DNA from: Pisaster brevispinus
Lineage: Eukaryota > Echinodermata > Asteroidea > Forcipulatida > Asteriidae
NCBI GenBank assembly: GCA_023634235.1
Contig: JAMKCF010000022.1
Location: 5,200,541-5,264,540, forward strand
DNA: 64,000 nt
Direction of reading: 5' to 3'
Each line of letters opens with the position of its first letter. The stretch's first letter is position 1. Positions 38,199 to 50,608 of the stretch are shown here, piece by piece. The notes below the pieces were generated by a model that had not been told where the DNA came from, searched no databases, and worked only from the letters and a program-made list of their open reading frames with translations. The position numbers and the translations under genes are program-made.

Positions 38199-38294
38199 TG
38201 TAGCTCCTACTCCTAGAACTATTCGGTTCGTTCCGCTATCGGTCGGGGAGACGATAGCGGAACGAACCGAATAGTTCTAGGAGTATGTAGCTCC
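38199..38294. mobile_element. Perfect 34-bp hairpin element with flanking direct repeats
   Basis: Arms 38208-38241 and 38252-38285 are exact inverted copies with a 10-nt loop (gtcggggaga). The 9-bp tgtagctcc occurs directly before (38199-38207) and after (38286-38294), as expected for a target-site duplication; the match extends to 12 bp by overlapping the arm end. It lies just upstream of coding exon 1 of RhoGDI-B, in its leader intron or promoter region. Confidence 0.8.
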
Positions 38295-39425
38295 ATGGTA
38301 CATTAACAAGGACATAATGCTTCTTTGATATTGTAACTTGTTAACATTTATTTTGGAGTTAGGGTTAATCGTTTTTAACTTCTTTCGCACTGCCTTCCAG
38401 ATAACTGGATGCCTGATGTTCAACATAGCTACATGTACCTAAAACTTTTATCCTAAAATAGTGAATTAGGTCAGATTAAAAACTGCTTACCAACCTGAAG
38501 GATGTACATGTATACAAAAGTACAAAATGTAACAAGAGAAAATAAAAAATAGAGTAAAGGAATTCAATTTTCAAACAATTTACTAGAAAAATCGTTTTAT
38601 CTGAAAATGAGAAATCCTTGCCCCTCCAAAAGAAAATGTTCCACTTACATACCACAACAGTTACTATTTATGTGTACAAAACCTTTGACTTTCCCTCAGT
38701 CTCAGGGAGGACAGGAATCTTAGGTGGTCTTGTATAATACTGTGTACACATATTGATACTTAAACTAAGTGGTCAGCAAATTTGGGTGGATGGATGACTC
38801 AGCAATCTCTGAAAAGTGTGGGGTTTGGGGGAAAATTTATCTACTTAAATGTTTCAAGAGGCAGATTAAATCTAAATTAAAATGTACTCTACTGATTCAG
38901 AATAGAATCAACTGATCCTGAACAGGTCAAACAGGTGACAATACTTTTCTCGAGGCTTCTTCAGAAGGTTTTTTTTTTTTTTTTCGTCGGTAGATACTTG
39001 GTAAGTTTTAGGACATGATTTACATAGGTAAACTGATCAACTTTTTTGTTTAAGATGTCAAACAGATTGCAACAAAATCAAAGTGAAATCGAAGTGATTT
39101 GTAACTGGTCAAACGACTCCAGTGGAATATTCTTTATCCCTAATGCAAACATCTATTTACAATATCGATATTAAAACAAATTTCAAAGGAGAACAAACAA
39201 TGAGCAAAGGGCAAGAAAAAAACTCAAATCTAGGATTAGGAAATGCAATGTACAAAGGAAAGGGTGGAGCACTACCTTGTTTGGCTGGTCGGTGGCAGTA
39301 ATGACCACAGACAGGACATTCTAAACATAGGACCACAACGTCTTTATTACTTTTACTCACCGATAAGAATAAATAACACAAAAAGCGACTGGTTCTTGGT
39401 TGACTTTCTGGCCACACCTACCTAC

Positions 39426-39493
39426 CTGTTCACACACTGTTCGGTTTAATTATGTTTGAGAGAGAAGTTTCTCGTAAGATCAGGCCCGGAAGT
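39426..39493 (-). promoter_or_regulatory. Candidate promoter and untranslated first exon of RhoGDI copy B
   Basis: The ETS-type motif ACTTCCGG (39486-39493 on the minus strand) is typical of housekeeping promoters. About 60 nt downstream on the same strand is a donor, ACAG-GTAGGT, with the exon edge at 39426. Coding exon 1 has an acceptor 5 nt before its ATG at 38094, so a spliced leader is required. Surrounding sequence to 39700 is richer in CpG than the region. This is inference from motifs only. Confidence 0.35.
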
Positions 39494-39797
39494 AGAGCAC
39501 TCTTATTTCCTTGTATGTATTTTACTATTTCACCCTGCCCTGGCGGCCCGGCTGCTGGTACTCTTCTCTTGAATCGCATTGTCTATCTACGTGGGCCGGG
39601 TATGAATACCATCGACGGTACACGCGCAGCAAGTACTACTAGTACTAGACTCAACACGAGTCGTTTTAGTGGAAACGAGTAAACGTCTGTCCCATGCAGC
39701 AACTCTCAATACGTTTGTTGCAATTTGAGTGCGATTTTATTGTTCTACTCTATGTGAAAGATCACTGCCTGGGAACAACAAATTAGCTACATGGGCT

Positions 39798-40080
39798 TTC
39801 TATGGAAGCGTTTAAGGAACATTATGCCCAAGGGAAAAAAGAAATTATGTCTCATACTAATGACTTGGTACAAACCATAATTATGACTTATCTCATAATT
39901 ATGAATTAGAATAAGTCATTTTTATGACTTATGCCAATTAAGTCATATTTAGGAGATATATCAAATAATTATGACTTGCACATAAAGTCATGAGATGCAC
40001 TGAAGGACTAAATTACCGTCATAATAATGACTTTCTTTTTCTTTTTCTCTCAATGCTCCTTTAGAACGCTTCTATACCTT
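39798..40080. mobile_element. Possible MITE
   Basis: Ends ctatggaagcgtttaagg and ctttagaacgcttctatac are imperfect inverted copies. The interior repeats the phrase ataattatgactta several times. Confidence 0.4.
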
Positions 40081-40358
40081 TCCCATCAAGAACTCAGTTC
40101 TTGTTGCCCTCACGATGTTTCATGGTTTCTTCTAGCGATGCCCCACCGTTTGAATTTGGAAAACGAAGCAGAGGATGTCCTGCTTGTAAAACACCCAAAT
40201 CCAGACTGTAAAAGTCCTCAGTGGGACCCGATGTTAATTAAGGGTTTTTGTTTTACTTCCCATTGGTTTTGTACACAAAGTCAAACCAAGGTCATCCTTA
40301 TCTGTAAAACTACCTGGGTCCCTTTTTCCAAAGTCCTTCATGTGAATAGGTAGAAATG

Positions 40359-40652
40359 TTCACCCACACACTCCCACCCACCACGCATCCCTATCAAGAG
40401 TTCACCCACACACTCCCACCCACCACGCATCCCTATCAAGAGTTCACCCACACACTCCCACCCACCACGCATCCCTATCAAGAGTTCACCCACACACTCC
40501 CACCCACCACGCATCCCTATCAAGAGTTCACCCACACACTCCCACCCACCACGCATCCCTATCAAGAGTTCACCCACACACTCCCACCCACCACGCATCC
40601 CTATCAAGAGTTCACCCACACACTCCCACCCACCACGCATCCCTATGAAGAG
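40359..40652. repeat. 42-bp minisatellite, seven copies
   Basis: Seven units run without gaps, almost identical except a c-to-g change in the last (tatgaagag). The unit is C-rich and purine-poor on the plus strand (cacccacacactcccaccca). Long frames on both strands arise only because 42 is divisible by 3. Confidence 0.95.
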
Positions 40653-41175
40653 TTCTATTGTTTTTTCCTTTGTCCCTGTATTAACATCCTCCCATAGACT
40701 TTGCACACAAAATTCCTTGTGGTATACCTGGGGAAATCTTGTATTCCAATTGTCCTCAGTGTCCATAATGTAGCAAAGAGAGGGACACATTTTCAACATG
40801 GTAAACTACGACTACTCCATGTCCCATTGTCTTGTTTAACTCTTTTTACCCACACCATAATGAAAATGTTCTTGGTAAAAAATCTATACACTCAATCACA
40901 CAGACATGCTTGTCCATGTGGTAAATGGATAACTTATGTGTCATACCCATTGGTTTTGTCACCAGAAAGCATGGACATCCTCGCTCTGTCAAAGTACCTT
41001 GATCCCTTTTGTACGTCCTCCATTTCAATCAGTAGACACCCCCAGATAGTATATACACACAAGATACAAATGTGAGATCTATAACACTTGAGAAAAATGC
41101 TTCTCTTTTTGAGAAAGAGAAAATTGAAAGAGCCACCAAACATATCTTCAGTATCTAAATTACAATCCTGTGTCT

Positions 41176-41181
41176 TTTATT
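41176..41181 (-). promoter_or_regulatory. Candidate poly(A) signal of ALYREF
   Basis: The minus strand reads AAATAAAAG here, about 2 kb after the ALYREF stop codon. 41160-43206 is free of recognisable mobile elements, as expected for a 3'UTR. Confidence 0.4.
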
Positions 41182-43206
41182 TTCTGCACACCTTGACATT
41201 GTGAGTAGCATAAAATAACACCAAGTCATACACGTTGAAAAAACAAAGCTAAAAACTATTACAAGTAACATTAACTAAAAACAGTATTTTACAAATGGCT
41301 ATGTTATACTAGAAAAAGGGATGTGATGGAAATTTGTACACGGCATGAAAACAATCATTTATTCCACTTCACAAACCGAGTCAATCGTGTTGGTACCCAT
41401 CCAGGACCTTCAAGGATGAACATAATAAATGCTATTCAGTTCTTCTGCAGTTATGTGCCATTTGTTTTCTCAACATGTTTCATTTAAAATTAAATAACCT
41501 TGAAGCTAACACAAGTTAAGATGGCTTTGTTAAGCCAGCTTGAGCATGGAGTTCCTACCTAATAAAAGACCAATATGAAACTTATGTTTAAGTGAAGTCA
41601 CCAATTCCAAGATACAAGTCGCGCATGTGTGAGTTCAACACACTTCTGTTCGGACGCAATAACAATCTTGTAACTTGGAAATGGACTTTGACAAGTATTT
41701 TAAAACTTTCAGAATTATTTACATTAACATCAAAACAAGTGACTGTAAAGGCCAAAAACACTCTTGCTTTTCTGGGCAGCCAAGATTTAAAAATGACATT
41801 TAACTGAGAAAAAAAAATTGTAAAAAAGCTACATCAATCTTTTCAAACAGATTTTAACTTACATAATGACTAATAAGGATGTGAAGCAATATGACAAAGG
41901 AATGAAGAAACATGAATTTGTAAAACTAAGTATTACACAATCAACACAAACAGAGCATACAATAAATACATCAAAATGTACATCAACATGTGGACAGTTT
42001 CATTAATGACTCTACTGGAACTTCAAGGACTTGACCATCCTCTTTTTGGTAGCTTTGTTTCTGTTCGATTGGTATTATGTACATATGGATACCGTAAATG
42101 TTCGCAACTATTTATAATTTTAGCATCATTTGATCTTTGTGAAAACAAAATCATGCAATCATTATTTTTAACGCTGTGTTTTCATTATTGTTAGGCAGTT
42201 TACTGCAGTCATTGCTTAATCCTTTGGTACTTCAACATTCCATTTTGACAAGAAAATAACTTCTGTAAATGAAGTTGAGGCATTCCCCTTGATCTAACAT
42301 ATGTGTACTTCCTTAAAAGAAAAAAAAAAGGCATGTTTGAAAGAAGTTTGACGTCATGGCATTCCACATCTTCAAAATTGTTGCATTGGTTAAAAAATAA
42401 AAACAAAAGTTACAGTACTAAAAAAAATGATGGTTCAATTCTTCCTCCGAAACAAAATAGCCAACGGTGATGTCAAGTTCAGTGAATCAACCACTGCCAA
42501 TTCTTTATCTTGAAAATTGTACACTGAAAATTCTATAAATTCCACCACTGATCCTCAAAACTGGAGTGAAAAAAAGAAAAACTCAACTCTTTTCAAGTTA
42601 TTAGTTGTCTTAATGAAGTTGTATTTGCAGTGTTTTTTGCAGCTCCCAGTATTTCAACCCTTTTTAAGGAAGTAAGTTCCTTTGTTGATCTTCAAAATCT
42701 TTACACTAATTGCTTATGAACAATCACATTTTCTCTTACTTCCCCTTTCCAAAATGTTACAATTGAGAATGTTTGTCAATGAAAGGGATACATAGTGCAC
42801 CAAATTAGGAGGCTAATGTTTTGTGCCACAGGGAAAATGGAACATTCATTTTCAACTGCCATGCCCTCTTTCATCTCATCCAGTAAACTTGAAACTTCCA
42901 TGCTGATTTGTCATTTACTTCCATGATATTTGCAAGTGTTATGATTCTGACAAAAAAAATTATAACTTAATAATTCTTTTATGAGTTCAAAGTGTCAAGT
43001 TGTCACAACTAAGCTCAAGGAGTATTGAACAAACGGCACATTACTGTCTGTATCGTTTTCCAGCAGTCCATTCAGGGTTTGACAAAAACATCCATGAATC
43101 CACCCTAACCGAACTATTATCCACAAAATTAAAACTTGACTCAGCTCCTATGTCGTACAGCTTGCCCTTGAAGAAAGTATTCACGTGCCCTGCTCCATTT
43201 CCTTTT

Positions 43207-46200
43207 CTAACTGTCCATCTAGTATGAAAACAGAGAATTAATAACAGTTAATTTTATTAGCATAGTAGATCATGGTAACTTTTAACAAGCTAACAATGAT
43301 TGTTAATCAGAATTTGTGTTTTTTTCTTTCGCTGATAACTGTAGAATTGTTCTGTTCATGTTCAAGGGCAATTCTTTAGGCTGTTTAATTTTTGCATGGG
43401 ACCTCATCTCTTACACATATTTAACTATTAATGCATGTTTGCAAGAACCAGACTATGAGCTTTGATAACTAACACTAACATAAATAATTTGGTTGGTAAT
43501 CAGCTTTATGCTTTGCATTATGTTGGTTTCATGTACATACCAGCTACCTTTCAAATTGATACATTTCTGTGTGTTCATGCGTAGGTGTGGTATGCGTGTG
43601 GTCTTGCCAAAAAAACACAACAGCAACATGCACAAAGAAAAAAAAAGTTGTTTTTGATAGACTTTTACTAACTTAGCACTAGTTCACAGAGCTGTGCCCA
43701 ATTTCATAGAGCTGCTTAACGGTAAGCAAATTTTCGTGCTAACTATAGCAAAAAAAATTGCTTAAGCGTAAGCGTATTTCACAGATTAGCAAGAAAATTA
43801 GGCAGCCATCTTGCGTGTTCACCATGGATTTGCATTGTTACGTCATTCATTTTCATACAGTAAGCACCGGAAGGTTAGCATGCCATTTCGTGTGCTTACG
43901 GTTAGCAGCGCTATGAAATGGAAATCGCACAGTAAGCACAAAATTGGCCCTTAAACAGCTCTATGAAATTAGGCCCAGGGCTTTATATCACATGTTAAAA
44001 CACCCCACATGACCAGTCTTGGACCAATCAGAGTGCATAAACTCTCCGAGCCGACCCATGGGGACCAGCTTAGCTGCTTCTTATTAGCACATGTGGAGAA
44101 TAACGACATCCTAGTTATTGTGATGGAGCTTTTGTACATGCACAGTTATGCACATTTCCACATCTCCTGGTACAGGTGTATCAATGTTCATTGGACTTGC
44201 ACTGTGCCCTATGTATTGTGTACAATAATACCATACTGCATTTAAGACAAGGTTCCCATGATACAAGCAAGGCAGCCTATTAGTCAGTTGGACCTTGCTT
44301 TTAACAAGAGTTAACTGTACTGCATTTCATCCACAATCTTTAAAACTGTACTCATCATAAAACAGGATTTTAAAATTTACATTATTGCTGTCCAATACCT
44401 GGGCATTGTATGCATCAAGCTGTGCATCCAACTCCTCTGCAGTTGGTGTTGGTCCCTTGCTGCCTCCTCGACCACGCCCACGCCCACGCCCCCTAGAGCC
44501 ACCACGTCCTTGGTTTCGCATTCCTCTACTGCTGTTCTGGGTGCGTCTACATGAGAGGTGTTCAAAATTTAAATATATACTTAAAGCACCATAAACTGTG
44601 GAAATACTTTAGGGTGATCTTCAGCATGTTCAAAGTACCGGTACTTACGGAAGTAGGGAATGTTTGCTTCTCCATGTTACTAAGGCATTCATCGCTAACT
44701 TCACAACTAGCCCAGAACATTTGGCGCTTGCCCTTGTAATCTAAGAATTGTAATCACAAGTGCAGAATTCAGCAGTAAGCAGAGCCATGAACTTATACCC
44801 AGATGACAGCAGACTTACCAGGTAAATCCAATGTTTCTGGAAATGTGAGCAAGCTCAGAATAACGTAACTGTATTTTTTCTGATTAACACATTGAGCCTC
44901 AATAAAATCTTATAAGTTCCACATTGGGAATGTATATATTTTTAAGAATAATTTGTTTAAACTGAAGAATAGGGATGATAACATTTTAAAGGAGTTCACA
45001 CTGTGTTAAGACACGCTCATAGTTTAATGTACATATTTCAGGTTTGTTGTTTAGTAGAGCATTCAGAGTAGGCACGGTCAGGTACTTTGAGAATTTGTGG
45101 GTCACATTTGTACATATAAACATTATAGTCAAACAGTGGTGCATATGGTATAGTGGTTTGTTAGTGACCTTACCCTCCTCCTCCTCCTCCTCCTCCTCCT
45201 CTACCTCCTCGTAATCGTCCTCCTTGGTTGTTAACTCTTCCAGTCTGTGGCCTAGGTTGCACTTCATAGTCAGTAGATGATGTCACCAGCTGAATATTCA
45301 TTGGATTACCTACACAGTGTAAAAACAAGACTCAACTAAGACTTGACTCATTGCAAGGTAAAGGGGCATGAGTCTTGGAGTATAAAAACAAAGGTTTATA
45401 TTGACAAAAGTGCCAGTTCTTGATTTTAGAGGCACAAACTTTTATATGCCTCTGCTGAATGCAGACATCATTGCATCAGTGCAAAAATGTTGAACCTCGA
45501 TTTTGCACAAACGTTGTATCTCACACGAAACCGCTCCCTGCAAAAACATCATATCTCAGTGTGTACTTGTTTTTTGTGTAAACCTGGGCTATTTTAAGCA
45601 AGATACAACAATTTGACCCAATTTTTTTTTTCAGACTTTCGCATTCAAATGTAAGTGCTATTTTAGAAGATGCAACATGTTTGCACTGACATGGCGACAT
45701 GTGTCACATTTTTGTAACAGGACACATTTTAATTTCAGAACAAATTTTGCCAGCAGTATTATTTTTTACATTTTGCGTATAATATTAAAAATAATGCACA
45801 AGAAATTGGGTGGCTTTTTCAAATTATGCATATTAACTTTTTGAGCATTCAATATTTAATCACCTTATAAAACTTTTATTTTTAAGCACTGATATGCGAA
45901 CAGTCATACAATTGTAATAGCTTTCAACACAAATATGGATGGCATGACTTCGAAACCCAGGACAAGTTAGCACTCTAAAAAAAATGTACATGTAGTTCTA
46001 TGTTTAAAAGTAAATTACCTGAGAATGCTGCTCAATGGGGCCACAAAAGTACATTGCTGTAAGTTTATCTTTCAGGTTATTTTGTCAATTTTTTAGGTTT
46101 CTCTTGCATTGTACTATATACAATATTATTTGAGAAACATGTTGTAATCTAAAACATAAATAAATATGGCACACAAATACAAACAATATGTTTATGTATA

Positions 46201-49200
46201 TCATGTCAAGACTACAACACTAAATGAGTAAAAATTAATACAATTGCAAAAGTGACACATTACTTTAATGTTGTTACTAATTCACTCTAGCTTTTTCAAA
46301 ATTTTCCAGTACCACCCACATTATCAATTTTAAGAACACCAATCGGAAACAGTTATTTGTGAAGTATTGTTGTAAAAATGATCCATGATTAGTAAGCTTG
46401 ATTTGATAAGTTTTATGTTGAAAACAAGTCAATCTATTTGTCAAAAATATTATTCCAAGAGAAAGACAAGCTCAGTGCTAGCCTCTGTTGTTAAATCATG
46501 ATTGTGGTACCTCAATTCAGTCATTAACCTGAGTGAGACTGCGTGTTGTTGTTTGTTTTCATTTTTTTTGCCACGTTCGAAAAGTTCCTAGTAATACTGA
46601 ATACCGTGGTATTTTGGCAACGGTATACTGTTGATCCAAATATGAAAAAACACTCAAGCTTTTCATTACCCTGGTTTTTCAGACATAGGGACAGAGTATG
46701 GAATTATAAAGAGTGATTTTGACTGTTGATTCTAGCACTTTTGTCTTTGCCTGTATTGGGCAAAAGAAGCATGAAACCATGAGTGCATGCAAGGTGCACA
46801 CTACACAGCGAGCTTGCTGAACAGGTCAACATGTCATCCACTGTTGAATTCATCCAACACAAAACATTCCAAGTAGGTTGTCATGTCAACTGCCCGCACA
46901 CACAAAGCGTAATTGTGTTTACAGGTTCTGCGTTTGTGTGTTGTTGAATAAATCAGGCCACTCTGGGTAGTGTTCTCAGGCAACCAACCAATTATTGTAA
47001 TCATTAAACAAACCTTAACTAATCACCACACAAATGGCGTTGCTGTCTTCTTCTGTTTTAAACTCTACCTTCTTTGATTTAGTCTCAGTAAATCCTTACT
47101 ATGGACTTACACAAATTACAAAGCAAAAACAACAACAAACTTGTAGTGTATCGAAGTTTACCTGCATTAGTTAACTTACCATCCAGAGGTACATTGTTAT
47201 ACTGTTTCATGGCCTTGATTGCATCTGCTTTCCTTTGAAACACCACATCTGCTGTGCCTTGACTTCTACCCGTGCGATCATAATGTACTGCTGCATGTAC
47301 CAGACTACCAAAATCCGCAAATAGCTCCTGGAGTAGTGCATTGGAACAAAACATGACCAATTTATATTGAAAAGTGTTTCACTACGTACCTAGCATTCAT
47401 AGTTGTTAAAGGAAACAATCGAGTGTAAATGATTGTAAAGAGCATAATCAAAGATCATTGATGAATACAAATCTGTTTTTAAGAAATTACACATTGATAG
47501 AATGTGCAGTTGAACATTTGTAGTTAGGTTTTGAAAATGTTTACCTTTCCTCTAAATGCAACACTTGATAACTTATAAATAGTTAGCATCTGTGTAAGTA
47601 CCTGTATATCAGCATCTGAGACACCGTAATCAAGATTTGATACAAGTAGTTTCCCTTCCACACTTTTGCCACCTGCTGCTCCTGCACCTCCTACTCTATA
47701 CTGCATCCTGCCGGTAGTAGCTCCACCTTCATACATATCATGCTGCCACTGATCGGGCACCTGTTTAGGCTGCAAAGAAAAATCACACCATGCTACTACT
47801 TGTATATGTTTCTTTATTGTGTTCACAAATAACAGACTAAAACCAAAGTCAAACTCAAACCTTCATGTTGTCCAGCTAATGACTGTACCTTCAATTGTTA
47901 TAACTTCCTGTAATTTCAATAAATGTAATTTCAATAAATGTAATTTTGTTAGGGAACGGAAAATATCTTAAATTCTTATGATGACAGCATTGAACAACAG
48001 TGAATTGATGACATATTTTAAGGCCACACTAAAACATGGATATCAATCACCAAGGAGATAGTTCCAGGCCTAAGTAAAACAACTTACACACATTGGTTGA
48101 CTCATACTTATCCAACTCATACATACATACACATACCAATCCGTAACAAGCCAATTCGTACAAACACCAAATCTAATAAAGTAATATTGTATATTTACTG
48201 GGATTTTCACTTTAAATAAGCACTAACAGTACGTTACATTGACAGGCGAGGATTTTGAAAAAACGGTGAGAATTTATCATTTTTTGGAATTGCACACACA
48301 AAAATTGTGGAGTGGATTTTTTGGACCAGCGCAAGGCTCAATGAGAGTGCAAAGTACAAATACAGCCTAATTTTTGCAAGATCCAATTTCAAAAAAAAAC
48401 TGTAGGCATGTAAACATGAAGGGCAACAAGTTTTGAATAAGATTTTGTACATGTCATGTCACTCTGTGTTCGTGGAGATGCAGGCCTAGAAATCCGATGC
48501 GAATCCGCGAATCGATTCGCGCGAAGATTCGCGCCCGGCGTTAACGCCGCGAATCTGAGTAGATTCGAGTGAAATTGCCAGCATTCAGAAGGGGAAAATC
48601 ACTTTCTCAGCTTTATATTTGGGTCAACATGAATATATTTTTACTTTTCCGAAGACCCACTAATTTTTAAATTTTTTTTTATTCCCTTAATCCCACACAA
48701 AGTTAAGTTTTTTAAACCACTCACGTCGAGTCGAGTCGTCGTCTGATCCTTAATCCTAAACGGCCGTCGTGCACCGTGCACTCTGATCTGCTTGTTTGTG
48801 TACTGTTGTTGCGACCTCTAAGGGGTACGTTTTCGCGTTCGTAATACAATAACTAGTTCGGTTGAATTTTGGTCGTCGGTAAACACTGGGGGCCTTTCTC
48901 AAACCTCGGCTTGGGCTCCGGCTCCGTGCCGGGGCTCCGTGCCGCGCCGGCTCCGTGTGATACAAAAAATACACACTGCGCCAACAATTTATAACGGAGC
49001 CCAAGCCAGAAACGGAGCCCAAGCCGAGGTTTGAGAAAGACCCCTTGCCAAGGACCGAAACAGTTGTTGGTTCCAGTCGCGAAAACGAACCCCAGTACAT
49101 TTTGTTTTATCCTGTCCACGGATTGGTTGATAGCACAAAAGATCCCATTTTTGGACCAATAGTCTCCCTGGATAGTAAGCTCACGGAATCAATCTGCTTT

Positions 49201-50608
49201 TATACTAGTGGTTACCATGCACCGAGATAGTCGTTTTCCCAAGATAATTGCAATTTTTCTTTTCTCTCCGTTTCTTTTTCTGGACTCCAGTTTATTCTTA
49301 AAAAATCTGAAAACATTGAATAATGATAATTTTAAAGCAATAGTGAGCTTTTATGACAAAGTATTTTATTCTCAAAACATTTTGTGGAAAAATCCAAGGA
49401 CGTACATCGCTGTACTTGGTAAAAATGCTTACAGTCGAGAAAGACTTTTGGCTCCAAAACAAGATCTTTCGTGCTATCGACCAATCCGCAGACAGGATAA
49501 AAACAGATTGAGATGAGGTCACTAAAACTTTCAACAATATGAGGACTGTTAATAAATAATAGTCCATGTCATAAAATTGTTCTTCATGCAAAACTGAAAG
49601 GAAGAACAATGTGGGTTTACATCATAAAAAATGTGCAGTCTTTCACTATTTTCTCCCAAACCTCTTCAGTTTACATTTAAATAATCAATGTATGTCACTC
49701 TAAGGTCACAGAGTTGTTATTTGATTTATGTTTATTTGAATAAAGTGGAAACACTATGAAAAGTATGAACACTGGAGTACTGGAATGTTTTTATGTCCAC
49801 TCATAGTCATAATTGCTTTATTTTCAAACACTACATTTTGCAAATATACTTGTAAAATATGCAACAAAAAAGAGATTCTCCCCAAAAATATGCGAGAATC
49901 CATTCCCCGAAATTTGGGAGAATCTTGGATTCTCGCGAAATTCTTCAGCGAGAATCCATTTTGATTCTCGCGGAGTCATGCGAACTTCTAGGCCTGAGAT
50001 GATAGCAGAACAAACCTCACATATAATTATAAATATTATAAGTAGTAACAAAAAGGCATGCCAACCTTCCGATTTCTGGTGCTTACTTTTTTTACTCTAT
50101 GAAAATGAATAACGTAACACTACAGTGCAAAACCATGATGAACGCGCAAGCTGGCTGCCTAATTTTCTTGCTAACCTGATAAATATGCTTATGCTTACCT
50201 TCATTCAATCAAGCAAATTGTTCTGCTCAATTTTATAATATATTATTATTAAAGCACGAAAATTTGCAGTAGCGCTATGATGGAATTGGGCCCAAATCAA
50301 GTGTGGTATTGGTATAGTGGTAGTGGTACACTTCCCACTCATTACAAATATAACATTTTACAAAATAATGACATTATGACAATTACCCTTGAGTATGGAG
50401 TAGGCCGACCACCACCCCTATTTTGCCGCCTGGCTGGACCAACTCCAGACCCACCACCTCTTGCTGTTCTTCCTCCCCCACCACCACGCGTTTGTTGTCC
50501 ACCACGACCTCCCCCACGGCCACCGGCACCGCGGCCTCTACCACCTCGTTTACCTGGTTTTCTCAACTTAATAATGTCCTCTAAACTCATGTCAATTTTT
50601 TCCGTCAT
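43207..50608 (-). CDS. ALYREF: ALYREF (Aly/REF) mRNA export adaptor, 6 coding exons
   Basis: Exons, in order of translation, are 50387-50608, 47602-47769, 47180-47327, 45174-45309, 44399-44546 and 43207-43218, all GT-AG, giving 277 aa. ALYREF is a TREX subunit that binds UAP56/DDX39B and hands mRNP to NXF1. Visible features are the N-terminal UAP56-binding motif ([16 protein letters not shown], residues 6-21), an Arg/Gly-rich segment to about residue 70, and one RRM from about residue 113 with RNP2-like [10 protein letters not shown] and the RNP1 region [10 protein letters not shown] second RGG region follows, including a poly-Gly run coded by eight consecutive GGA codons at 45176-45199. The C-terminal helix [15 protein letters not shown] is the second UAP56-binding motif. 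The last exon supplies only Met-Asp-Ser and the stop. Exon 5 begins with A completing a GG-split Gly codon. MITEs lie in introns 1 and 5. Confidence 0.95.
43696..43976. mobile_element. MITE family copy 1, in ALYREF intron 5
   Basis: Left end gcccaatttcatagagctg and right end cagctctatgaaattaggcc are inverted copies. The interior has gcttacggttagca-type subrepeats and aagaaaattaggcagccatc. A reverse copy lies at 50130-50293. Confidence 0.75.
45400..45680. repeat. Interspersed repeat, copy related to 63540-63870
   Basis: It shares a gtaaac-tgggctattttaa core, catatctc phrases and the closing gtaagtgctattt with the copy in the RPL3 intron at 63540-63870. It lies in ALYREF intron 3 and cannot be classified. 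Confidence 0.45.
48474..49999. mobile_element. Possible larger inverted-repeat element enclosing another MITE
   Basis: gagatgcaggcctagaa at the left is mirrored by ttctaggcctgagatg at the right. Both ends continue into CpG-rich gattcgcg / gattctcgcg subrepeats (48490-48560 and 49860-49980) with short perfect palindromes such as cggcgttaacgccg. No transposase is seen. It sits in ALYREF intron 1. Confidence 0.45.
48822..49093. mobile_element. GC-rich MITE with nested inverted repeats
   Basis: Outer ends ggggtacgttttcgcg and cgcgaaaacgaacccc mirror each other. An inner 27-bp perfect inverted repeat starts ctttctcaaacctcggcttg on the left and ends gaggtttgagaaag on the right. The right end (gaaacagttgttggtt, cgcgaaaac) is related to the hairpin at 58289-58354. 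Confidence 0.75.
50130..50293. mobile_element. MITE family copy 2 (partial), in ALYREF intron 1
   Basis: Inverted relative to 43696-43976. It contains gctgcctaattttcttgcta and ends at agcgctatgatggaattggg-ccc. One end is missing. Confidence 0.65.

Larger units (their letters stand above)
38300..41160. other. Interval between RhoGDI-B and ALYREF
   Basis: It contains the candidate promoter and leader exon of RhoGDI-B, one weak MITE and the 42-bp minisatellite. No other gene is supported. Confidence 0.45.

Noticed and set aside
38880..38975. Element end with ctcgaggcttcttcagaagg
   Set aside because: It resembles phrases near mobile-element ends, but no partner end or second copy could be shown in the window.
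40338..40799. Repeat proteins on both strands at the 42-bp array
   Set aside because: Both strands are open only because the unit is a multiple of three; no splice or homology support.
44385..44594. Plus-strand frame rich in Pro/Arg
   Set aside because: It is the complement of ALYREF exon 5.
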